Positions 35,469-46,101 of a stretch of DNA of 64,000 nucleotides are shown here, piece after piece (position 1 is the stretch's first letter; each line of letters starts with the position of its first letter). The DNA is taken from contig NC_088301.1 in assembly GCF_032854445.1 (NCBI RefSeq), positions 19,461,808 through 19,525,807 on the forward strand. The letters run 5' to 3'. Under the pieces are notes generated by a model. It made no database searches, was not told the DNA's origin, and saw only the letters and a list, made by a program, of their open reading frames with translations. This DNA is from Liolophura sinensis (taxonomy: Eukaryota > Mollusca > Polyplacophora > Chitonida > Chitonidae). A program made the position numbers and the translations under genes.

Positions 35469-37973
35469 TTTGCACCATAGTCTTCTGTCAAATTCGTGTC
35501 TCCTCAGTCACATGGCTTTGTGCCTGCCAGAACTGACAGCCAGTTCATCAAAACATAGTGACGTAATGAAAGGTCAACCACGGATGCGCATAGGTGGGTA
35601 GCAATAACACGGTTTAGTAGGTCAGAATGTCGACACGGCATGTGAGCATAAGTCACAACCGTGAATTATCTTGGATTTACTGGTTGTAAAGGCTACAGAA
35701 TGTGGAAAAACTTGGCAGATGAACAGAGGATGACTCAGTGAACGTAATTCATCGCAGTTTTGCCCTGTTAATGCATGTATTGGTTCATTTTGCACGGATT
35801 TTTGTTGCGCATAGCTTCTCCACAATACACAATACATTAACCAGGATGACTCCTCCTCGGCTGTGATAGCCTAACCCCATATTAAAAGATCACAGCGAAT
35901 AACCTTGGCTATTAACTGACAAACACTAGCTGATTCTGCAGTGGCTCTGGAGTGATCTTATTGGTTGAATCATGATAATTGTAAAATTACTTTCAAAACA
36001 TAAATTAACAAAATTAGCTCTAAACATGAAAAACAATGACGATTTCTGTCAGTCATGATAACTTTCACAAAACTTTTAAAACTTCTTTTAACTATTTAGC
36101 TTTCCTGCAAGTGATCCTGAACAGGGTAGACTGCACACATCTTTGTAGCTCGACCCTGTACTGTCTGTACTGTCTGTACAGGGTCCATGAAGATGGACTG
36201 TTATTTTAAAATTCTGACATTCATCAAGCCCTGAGTTCATCCCAAGAACTGAAAGTAAACGGTTGCAGTCACAGTAGCTGTACGAATTTCAAATGCACTC
36301 AACGGCCATTTTGAAACGTCTCAAAACCCACTCTTTGTCCTGAAATATTTCTAAGTTCTGGTATCAAAAACTATTTGTAGAGGGAAACCAAGAAGAAAGC
36401 TCAAAAGGTATTGAACTAGGATGTGAAAGCCATCTGTAGCTGTATATTTGCTCAACTTGTGTGTGAGGACATTGGAAACATAAAAAAATCACAGTTGCCC
36501 AGGGAGGTGAATGCCACACTGGGCCAGATACTATAGCAAAAACTGCTTGAGGCGTCATAGGAACAGTGTACTATGTTCTGGTGGAGAAACAGACAGCTGG
36601 TGGGGGAAGAGTCTCATTTTTCCTTTTCACAAGGGCAATATTCCAACAGATAACACTTACATGTATGCTAGATACTTGAAATTGATAAGTTTAGTTTGTG
36701 CTCGATACTTGAAACATAGTTTAAATTAAACAGGGATAAAGTGTCTTTGTTAAATTACCATCAAACATCCTGCAAAATAGCCTTGATCACAAGATCTAAA
36801 ACAAAGAAATTAGTAGGAAATAAATAGCTGTTCCAGAGATCTCCAAATTCAGCACAGATTTATACAAATTTGATAATTTCTTTAAATTTTGTACTTATTA
36901 GGGTTCCCCTATTGTTTTCGCTCAGATTATTAGGTGGACCAGCAGACTTGGTGGAATACCTCTTGTTTTTATTTGGATTTTTATTATTATCATTATTTTT
37001 TGATTAATATTATTATTTTTCTTCCACGAATTTTGTTAACAGGGGTTTGAAAGGAACTTAAAGGAATACAAGTACAATATTACACAGGTATAATCCCTAG
37101 GTCAGGAAGCTGATGGCAAATTGTTTAAAAACTTTCAAGATCACATGGTGTGGCGGCCATATTGGAATTTGTGCAAAACCTTTAAGAAACTTCTCCGAAA
37201 CTACGCAAGCCATTTTATTTAAATTATGTATACATACACTAAGTCGAGAGGGACACAATTCTTGATGTAATACGTTCTGATTGTATGCAAATTAGTAGTT
37301 AGGAAGGGTTAAACTATGTCACATGACCACTTTTTTTCGTTTTGTCAATTTTGATGCTTAAATAACAGTCGGGCGAGATTTTAAATGGCACGTTTCATAG
37401 TGTACTTTTGCAAGAGGAATCCAAATATGTAATCAAAATTGAATGGAAGTTGAAATTTTCAGGGGTATAAAATCACAAATAGGGAAAACGGAAAATTTCA
37501 TATTTACGTCTATAAAATGAAATGAACAACAAATAAAACATGGATTTATATGTTATCTAATTCATAGAGGTGAATGACCAATGCCCCAATTGTATAAATT
37601 GCAAAATTTTAATTAGATTATGTAATTTTGAAAAAACATGACATGAGGCTATAACAAGAATACTACTAAAGCTAGAAAGCTGGGATTTGTATCAAATTGT
37701 AGATCAAAGTCTCCCGTTTGCGGCGTGTGTCAACGGAATTGAGCTGCGACCAATAGTTTTCAAGATATAAGCGTCTAAATATTGCTACTGTTAAAAGGTA
37801 AAGAGATTTAAAATGCTGAATATGGTTGTGAAAAAAAATCAAAAGTATGCTATAAGCTAAGAAAATCTGAATATATTTCAGTAAAACTCAATTCTGGTAG
37901 GTGTACATGTGAAATTAAACTTGTGTATTCATTCTTATAAGTATGAAATATTTCCACATCTTTCTATTCTTAC
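35469..37973. other. Unassigned DNA between the broken CxxC frame and the candidate exon
   Basis: No gene or element recognised. AT-rich, with short simple runs near 36970-37020. Confidence 0.5.
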
Positions 37974-38152
37974 CTTGAACAACTGATCTCCATTCAGTGG
38001 CGCATGGGTTGAATGGTACAGTACAGCCCGGGCCGTAGCCATCCCTTGCCCTGCAGGAAGTCCCATGCTAGACTTGCTTTGTACTTTGCCAAGAGATGGG
38101 GTAGCAAAGTACGAGAGGTTCAGTGAAGTGTGTCCAGCTTGGTCATAGACAT
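37974..38152 (-). CDS. Candidate unassigned exon upstream of the SET gene
   Basis: 59 codons are open between an AAGCAG acceptor-like site and a strong TTCAAG|GTAAGA donor. The translation begins VYDQAGHTSLNLSYFATPSL and ends HAPLNGDQLFK. I recognise no family. It ends in phase 0, compatible with the SET gene's first confident exon (phase 0 in), so it may be a far-upstream exon of that gene or belong to another minus-strand gene. The acceptor is weak in pyrimidines, and an in-frame TGA lies just upstream. Confidence 0.35.
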
Positions 38153-38894
38153 CTGCTTCTCAAGGCTGTACAGGTGGACTTTACTTTGTTTGTTAAAACA
38201 GAAGACGAGAATTTGTAAAACAAGAATTAAACTGAATTTCAGTGTGTAATGGTTTGCTTATCTATTTATACAGTGTACCAGTGGAGTACATGTGTCAGTA
38301 TGACAATGTGAGAGATATGGGATAATTTCTAAATCTGGCTTGATTCGGCCCCGCTAGCCCATTCAACAATTTCCGGGATCTACTACACTTACGCACCGTT
38401 TTGTTTTTTACTTGGGCCCTTTCCACACTTATACTGCTTTTCTAAAAGTTGGTAATTAGTTATTAGCAGAGGGAAATATTTTTTGCATTTCCATGGTTAG
38501 GCTTTTTTAAAACTTATTATTTTTTGCAAGGGTGCTTAATCCAAACCCTAAATGTTAAAATTCATTGCCATAGCCCCTATTTTGAGAAATGTGGTTGTAC
38601 CTTAGCACCTTTCCCCTTTTAAAATCCAGCAAGGGGTCTGACGATTAATGAATTTTATGACCGAAAAACACTTGCCTTCAGTTACAATGCTGGAATGAAG
38701 TTCTGTTCATGTTTACAATTCCCTATCACACAGAATTCATTATCACACAAAAACAATGTAAAATCTCAGCATGTACATATACTCCGGTTTTATAAAAATA
38801 CAGAAATATTGAATATCTGATGCCTGTCATACATCAGCTAAAGGGTTTTAGAAACTGAGAATAGCAGCGAATGTCGCCGAATGGTTGTATTTTC

Positions 38895-38896
<2 letters not shown>

Positions 38897-38967
<71 letters not shown>
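38897..38967. repeat. (TA)n microsatellite
   Basis: About 35 TA units. Confidence 0.97.
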
Positions 38968-38970
<3 letters not shown>

Positions 38971-39409
38971 TTATCACATGGCTTAATACATTACGTAATT
39001 CATAAAATTTTTTCCTTATAAAACAGATACTTTCAGTGCAGTTTGTGCGCGTTTTACAAAACTACAGTGGTTGGGTTGGCCAATTTCTGGGCTTCACAAA
39101 AAATATATTTGTATCAGTTTACACAGAATAATGCCTTCTGAATAAGCTTGAATAAGCATCTTGTAAACATCCGAGAATCAAGGTTGAAGAATCGCAGTGC
39201 TTGTCAACATCTATAACGTTTACGTCCACCATTCCGGACGTCTATCATAACACTTTTCCTCTTTACTTTTTAAGCTTTGCTCTTCCATGTAAAACTATAC
39301 ACACAAGTCCTTATTTATCAGCTTGGGAAAATATATAGAACATTATACTGTAACACAAGTATACCAACCTTTAGATAAACCTTCCGTCTTTGATAATAAA
39401 GTTGTTGAA

Positions 39410-39551
39410 ATGTATGTATCAGCAACCTGCGGATAGTCGTGGGTTTCCCCCACGGTCTGCCCGTTTTCCTCCAACCATAATGCTTGCCGCTGGCGTATAA
39501 GTGAACTATTCTTGAGTACGGCGTAAAACACCCATCAGATACATACATAAT
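39410..39551 (+). mobile_element. tRNA-headed SINE, 5'-truncated
   Basis: AGCAACCTGCGGATAGTCGT, TTTCCTCCAACCATAATGC, GTACGGCGTAAAACACCCAT and a degenerate tail (ATACATACATAATAA). Confidence 0.75.
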
Positions 39552-39772
39552 AATCAAACTCCTTTGTTTCAAAACATAAAACTTTGAATGCACGTTTGTT
39601 GATCTGTGTATTGATATCTTTTTCCTCTGTGTTACTGATCTGCATGCATGATGCCTTAGAAACTCAACCTTTGGAATTTTTTGACCAAACAAATCTCACA
39701 AATCTACTTTCTTGTGTTTCAAATGAATACATACAAGCATTACACATTTGTGTTTGTTAAACATCAAAGGAA

Positions 39773-41060
39773 AAGAAAACTAAAAAAATGAAGTAAGGTC
39801 CATCATACCAGACAACTGAAAACTATGCACAAAAATATTTTCATTTATTTTTTCAGATTTTGTTTAAAGAGTCTTGAAAGGCATTCAAATATTTTAAGAG
39901 TGAGTGAATGAAATTAAAAATTTGGCGTTTTCCAAGCCCTGAAAAGGGATGATGCACGCCACACCTAACAGCAAGAGTATATCTATACTACGTTACTAGA
40001 GATAGCCCTCAAATAAACGGGATGAGGGTTGGGGCGACTCAAAATCGCCTTGAATTAACAATGAACTTCGCCACTTCACTGAAAACTTTAACTCCTTTGC
40101 CTGGAGGACATAGAACTGCCTGTAATGTGTGCTGAAAAATACCATGATGTGATAGCTTTGCAAACATTTCAGTTCTGATTACATTATATCTGGGACATCT
40201 TTAAAGAAAATGTACTTCGGACTCATCTACATCACAAAAAATCACACCAGCCAGTTGGGTGACAGTTTATCTTGAAAAGGCGTAAGTTAAGAGGTAAGAC
40301 ACCAGACATTAATCTGAAAAAGAGGACATCGTGTCGTCTTGGAGATAGGCTTACATTACCACTGGAAATAAAAGGCTGAAATTGAAAATAAAGACGACCA
40401 TTATTCGTTGTATCCCACTCATTCTGCCAAAGCGAGTAGAAGTGTGACTTAACGTCGTTGAACATCTCTCGACATGATAAGGTGTAAGAGACAGATATAT
40501 TATTCAGCAGTAGCGCTTGTTTTGCAGCCTTGTCCGCTTCTTCATTAACCGCTATTCCGACGTGGGCTGGTACCTAAGCCAAACAAACCTCTATCCCCTG
40601 AAAGGACAACGAGGTTATCAACCATAATAGCTCCAAATCACTGGAGATACAGTTTGTAAAAAGTAATTCTTAATTGCCTGCAATGCAGCAAGTGAATCAG
40701 AAAATATCACAGACCTCACTGGAAATATTTTAAGAGATCCATTCAAATATTTTAATACTATGGTGGGTTTTATGATCCATGCTGACGGTATGTAGTAACT
40801 ATGACGTCACATCCCCGTTTTTTTTTTTGATGTTTAACAGAAGGAATGAATTTTGGGGGAACATTATTTCAGTAGTCTTTTACTCATTGGAAATGCAGTG
40901 TCGTGAGTAGAGTTGGATAGACTTTCTATGGCGTCAGAGTTCCTAACCTCTGATATATTGTCCATAAGGCCCATCTTAGAATTTAAATCTTTGAACGCCT
41001 TTAATTGTTTTAAAAAAATATGAAAAAAATAAACGAGACTATATTTATACATAGTTCATA
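39773..41060. mobile_element. CRE-bearing foldback MITE, copy A, split by a LINE insertion
   Basis: The left arm is 39773-39897 (ACTGAAAACTATGCACAAAA, TTTTTCAGATTTTG, AAGGCATTCAAATATTTTAA). The rest continues after the insert from 40740 (ACTATGGTGGGTTTTATGAT, CTGACGGTATGTAGTAAC, TGACGTCA at 40802) to the right arm (GGCGTCAGAGTTCC, TTGAACGCCTTTAATTG). It matches the element at 63185-63690. Confidence 0.75.
39898..40739 (-). mobile_element. 5'-truncated LINE fragment with RNase H domain
   Basis: An 842-bp insert flanked by the 16-bp direct repeat CATTCAAATATTTTAA (39882-39897 and 40740-40755). On the minus strand it encodes RSVIFSDSLAALQAI, then VPAHVGIAVNEEADKAAKQA (the WxPxHxGIxGNExAD block of non-LTR RNase H), then a basic segment with SLYLW-like and SPRRHDVLFFRL residues, and a C-terminal CDFCDVDESE-type zinc motif split between frames. 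Several stops and shifts make it dead. It belongs to an RNase H-bearing non-LTR clade; which clade is unclear. Confidence 0.85.
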
Positions 41061-41679
41061 GTAAATCGTTTCAGCATCACCAAAATAATTTTAAAAAAGT
41101 AAAAATAATAATGAAAAACAGTGGAATCATCTTCCTCATTTAAACCTTTATAATTATAAATAATAATCTTTATAATTATAAGTCTGATTCCTCGTATACT
41201 AAATCGTCAGTTTGTCGGCGTATAATAAATGATCAATTACCTCATGTTCAAAACAAAGACACACGGCGATAATGGGTAACCTTGTTTTGGGCCTCTGTCA
41301 TTAGGAAGCCAGTCAGTGATTAGGCTTTGATTAGAACTACAACTTGCGATTATCTTTAAGTACAGCATATTGATATGTAAATAAAAATGTTGTCAAAGTT
41401 GAAGATATTTACATGACTGGCCCGTTCTTAAGTGGGATTGTGCGTAGAGTGCGAACTTAAGAATCTGCGTTTTGTATAATTTATCAATTTATCTCAAGGT
41501 ATCATAATTTTAAAAAATCATCTTTCTACCCAACATGACCGATAAAAGTCATAAGTAGCGTTAATTAGGCCGTGTGTAAGTACATGTAGCTTAATGCAGT
41601 AGATGAAAACTTAAGAATCGGTATTTACGGTATTTACTGCATTTACTGCATGATATAAAGTTGTCATGTGGAACATGTA

Positions 41680-41840
41680 GCCTGAGTTACGCACGGTGCA
41701 ATGACCCATTAGCCTCTCACCAATGCGGTTGCTGCGAGTTCAAGTCCAGGTTATGATGTCTTCCTCTCCGGCCGTACATGGGAAGAACTGACAGCAACCT
41801 GCGGATGGTCGTGAGTTTCCCAATCAAATAAACAGATAAA
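41680..41840 (+). mobile_element. tRNA-headed SINE, centre and 3' body deleted
   Basis: CCAATGCGGTTGCTGCGAGT, CCTCTCCGGCCGTACATGGG and ACCTGCGGATGGTCGTGAGT join directly to a tail remnant (CAATCAAATAAACAGATAAA). Confidence 0.7.
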
Positions 41841-42627
41841 TCTTGACCGATAACATTATTTTGGAGGTACTTTGAATTTCACCCCGGAGGGGTTCTAAAG
41901 GGGTGTTGCATTTAACGGATACATGAAGCGCACTACATTTATTTCTCAATATGGGTATATACTTGAGGTATCTCAACATAAAAGTAGGCCTATACTCAAA
42001 ATATTTCATCCTATATGCACTTTTTTCAACGCTCTATGTAACTGACAGAATTCAAGGTAGGCCTATTTTTTTTTACAGGTATCGAGACTCGTATATGGTT
42101 TGATCATTGGCGTTTTCTTTTCTTTATTTCATCTTGAAAATTATAATAAGGACAGTATCAAACCAGTAAATAAATGCTTGCTTTTTAGTTTAACAACATG
42201 CAGACAAATATATCCCATTGCACATTCTTTGAATTTTACATGCATGCGTAAAAAAACAAAGAACTTTACTTCAACACATACTCATGAATGCCCCACCGAA
42301 ACACTCCAGAAATGATGCGAAAGTGCCAAAGATACGCCTTATAAAGTTATAAATACTGCAATTCGGTCACACGTGATTGCGCTGTTTCGTTTTTCAGAGC
42401 AACACGAAAGTCACCTTGAATTTGACATGCCAATCAGAGTAGACTACCTGGTCACCATACTCCACATGTACTTCCTGTATTGCACACAACACTAAATATA
42501 CAGATCGTTACCTGAACCTTTACCTTTACCTAGGCAAATAATGAAAGACTGATGAGCTAAACGTGCATGCAAAAAGGTCCATGTAAGTAAACCATGCACA
42601 TCACCTTTGCTTTCGACTGATTTATTG

Positions 42628-42720
42628 GTTTATTTATTTATGTAATTGCTGTTTAAGCCGCATGCTCAAGAATATTTCACTTCTGCGACCACGGTCAGCA
42701 TTGGTACAACAGCCTCATGG
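42628..42720 (-). mobile_element. SINE tail fragment
   Basis: Decayed reverse copy: TTTATTTATTTATGTAATTG, GCTCAAGAATATTTCACTTC and GGTCAGCATTGGT. Confidence 0.5.
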
Positions 42721-43411
42721 TGAGTATGGGTGCATATCGATCCGTATACGTCACATGTTGGAGAAAGTTCGTCAGAATCTTGCCAAAGGTCGGTGGCTTA
42801 TGCGCTCTAGGCAGACACTCCACTTTCCTCCGGCAATGAAACTAACCGCCATATCGCACAAGTAAAAAATCATTGTTATGATTCTATAACATGCAGACAG
42901 GTCTTTTATAGTGAATTAAGATTATATATGGAGTGTTTTTGTTTTCTTTTGTTTTTAACGTAAGGCCTACATGAGTATATACATTTAATCGTGAATTATC
43001 AATATTTTTAGACATTTTTGTCCAAATATTGTTATCAAAATCCGTGTATATTGTTCAGAAATGAACAGCATGTATAAACGTTTAATCATCCATTCAGTTA
43101 TCGAAAAACAAATTACTATAACTATACAACAAAGTTTCAATTCATTGTTATTTTATACAGTGTAGAACACATACGATTTAGCCTTAATCACCCCCCCCCC
43201 CCCACCCGCCTCCCCAATTTCAGGCCTAAATACTATTTTTCCTGGTACAGACACGGGATTTAACAGAAAATCCGAGAAAAACATTTACATATGTAGTCGT
43301 ATCATTCATGTACGGAAACTGCATCAGACAGCGAATAAAACTAATGTTCTACTATAGCGTATATAACGGACTTGATGCCCGTCATGTTTGCTTTGCATTG
43401 TACAACACATG

Positions 43412-45512
43412 CAGGGGCGTAGGAAGCAATTTCAAAGTGGGGGGTGGTGGGGGGGGCATGAGTCCCAGCAAAAATATCGAGGGTCCAGGGGCCGCCAAGG
43501 GCCTGGAAGCTCCGAAGGAGCTATATCGCCTTAGAGACGATTTGCCGTATCTTAGATATGCTATTTGAGGTGTTATTGACTATAGAAGTCTGCCTGAAAA
43601 AAATTGAAACGTTTAGCTCAATTGTTGACGCTTTTGCCTGCAGAACCAGGGGTCAACAAAGACCATTGTAACAATTTATCCAGAATTCAACATTAAATTT
43701 ATGCACCTCGGAGACAGGTTGGTGTAGGTTGATTAATACAAGCATTTAACTCGTATGGAGGAGAATCGGTGGAAAGAAACATCCATGTTTTTACTGGGCC
43801 TTGGTGGTAAACTTGCCGGCCTATATGCGCTGGCTTGCTATTGATTGAAATCAATGTCATTCACATGTATACATACACTTTTTGATCATGCCTTTGGCTC
43901 AGAAAAAAGGCGTGCGTCTGATATAGGGGAATTGTCAGTAACGCACCTTAGTCGGTTACAACGGTTACTGATCTTCCCTTCGCTGATGAATCTTGCAACC
44001 CGTCCTGATCCGTGAAATGATCTTGGAAGGACGATAAACCATAATGAAATAAATAACTCAGCACCAATGAGTGCATATATTGTACAAATATATTAATTAT
44101 TCTGCTTTTTGGGCTGAATAGAACTGCAACGTCATGGCATTGAAACACAGTCACTAAATTAGAAAAAAAGATTGTGTTTGGAGACAAATGGGTCCACTTT
44201 TTTGTCAGATTACACTGTAGATGATTTGCCCTTCCATGGGAGAATTGTATATGTTAATATATACTACTTCTTTATGTGTACTGAAAGTTAAAACAAGCAA
44301 ACCTACATAAACCTATATAATTTTGGCACATTATCAGTTTGGAAAAACAGGTATATCGGGTGGGCATAAAAAATGGGCCGTACTTTGATGCTTCATTGTT
44401 CCATTATCCTTTGTTCAAACCCTTCAAACTTTAGCCATTCAAATGGCATGGTTTTGTTAATATACTGACCAATTTTCAAGGTCATAGCTTGAGTAGCTTG
44501 TGCACAGGGTTATAATGAAAACATAGCTTCAAAAACGCACGTTCCGGTGACCCGCATTGCATCACCTGTTAGATGTCATGAATAGCGCTCGCGCTGCACC
44601 TGTGTGACACGCTTAAATCAAGTGTCGTCTTGAAAAACTGTCTGTTTCTAATGTCAGAGAAACCTTTCTGCCAGATAGGCACAAGTTTTGCTGAATCAAG
44701 ATGGTTTTCTCTGCGGCGGACAAGGATCTGATTGCCTTTGAAGTAAAACAAGGCAGAACATCATTTTGTTCCGAACATGCGTTTTTGACTCCATTTCGAT
44801 TTTGGTCCCATGAACAGAAATATTAAAGGATTACACTGAAATCTGGCCAGCATACTTAGGACATAATGGCTTTTGAGTCTGTAAACTTAGAAGCTGACGT
44901 AAGCGGGTTTCGGAGATACTGAGTGTCAAAGTGCGGCCCATTTTTTTAAATGCCCACCCAATATATAACTTCGTGACACTATATCATGTGATCTGGAAAA
45001 AGCAAAATCTTTGAGAATAATAAAAATTCACAACCTTACGACAATTCCAGCCATAGTTGCATGGATGCAGAAAATACAAAACCGACGTTGCAGAACATTG
45101 TTATTTAAAAAAAGACCATTATTTCAGTACATGGGGCATGAACATTTGTACTTCAAAAACCGCCTACGCTAATTAACTCTCATAAAAAGAAAGGAAAACA
45201 ATAAAATGAACTATATATCAAACTTCATGAAAAATGTCCAGGTTGTTGGGTTTATTTAAAGATTGTTTTCAGCCGAACAAAACGCAATGAGAAAAATTGC
45301 CTTCTATGTAGCCGTATACATTGGACACAATAGGTGCCAGTGCAGCAACACGTTCCTGTCATGTAAATATATTTATTCAAAACTACATAAAGCAGCAGTT
45401 ATAAATACATTGTTAGAAAATTGCAGTTTAAAAAATATGCAGCCCCCCCCCCCCCCACACACACACTTTTTAAGTGGGGGGAGGGCATGGCCTCCCGCTT
45501 CCTACGACCCTG
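43412..45512. mobile_element. Nonautonomous DNA transposon with hAT-like ends
   Basis: Starts CAGGGGCGTAGGAAGC and ends GCTTCCTACGACCCTG, an inverted pair with one mismatch. Both ends abut the 5-bp repeat ACATG (43407-43411 and 45513-45517). Poly-G/poly-C tracts lie near both ends. No transposase reading frame is seen. Family assignment to hAT rests on the CAGGG(G)CG terminus only. Confidence 0.6.
44358..44959. mobile_element. MITE nested in the 2.1-kb element
   Basis: Left end GGGTGGGCATAAAAAATGGG, CCGTACTTT; right end AAAGTGCGGCCCATTTTTTT, AAATGCCCACCC. The 30-bp terminal inverted repeats enclose about 540 bp without a recognisable gene. Confidence 0.75.
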
Positions 45513-45988
45513 ACATGTATATATGTATTGGGTTATAGGCCTATTTACATATTATTCCTTCGCATTGTTCATTGTATAAGGTAAACTTGATACCTGTTAA
45601 TAAATAAATAAATAAATAGCCAACATTTACAACGCATATATCTCCATCTTATGTTTTAGATACTGATGGTTTTACACTGACCGTGGCTCCTTCAACCATG
45701 TTTATACCCTTGCATATGGAAGTAACCACATGAAACTGTTCGAATTAAGAGACTGTTCTAGTAGAAACTGGTCAAAATAGTTCTCTTTTTTTTTCTTTAA
45801 TTTTTACGCATGTGAATATGTATGTTTACCTAGTTTACCTGTGTACGACTAAACTATTTTCACCTACAAAGATAAAACACAGACGAGTGATGTGCCCTTG
45901 GCCGTGACCTACATAACCCACGCTACATTTCCAAGTTACTGAGTCACCTCTACCTGTCCGTCTAACCTGAGCCTCGTCTTCGCTGCTC

Positions 45989-45995
45989 TATATAG
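45989..45995 (+). promoter_or_regulatory. Candidate TATA box of the two-module gene
   Basis: TATATAG lies 46 bases upstream of the ATG. A start site 25-30 bases downstream would leave a 5' leader of roughly 10-20 bases. Position and sequence fit a core promoter; no other evidence. Confidence 0.45.
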
Positions 45996-46034
45996 GTGTA
46001 CCTGAATTGCCTTTCGAACGCAGGTATTTACAAA

Positions 46035-46101
46035 ATGGCGCCTGGAACGTCGAATACGATGCTGGGTGGCCTAATCTTAGTCTGTTTGACAATAGCATCA
46101 G
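46035..46101 (+). CDS. Two-module gene exon 1: signal peptide
   Basis: ATG in context ACAAAATGG encodes MAPGTSNTMLGGLILVCLTI then AS; the donor is TCAG|GTAAGC. Hydrophobic core GGLILVCLTI with small residues after it is a classical signal peptide. It ends in phase 1, which conflicts with the most obvious acceptor of exon 2 (see findings). Confidence 0.75.

Larger units (their letters stand above)
41061..43406. other. Unassigned DNA with SINE fragments
   Basis: Apart from the SINE fragments listed and a poly-C run at 43190-43204, nothing is recognised. Confidence 0.5.

Noticed and set aside
43308..43568. Gly-rich plus-strand ORF
   Set aside because: It spans the left end of the hAT-like element and its poly-G tract; not a gene.
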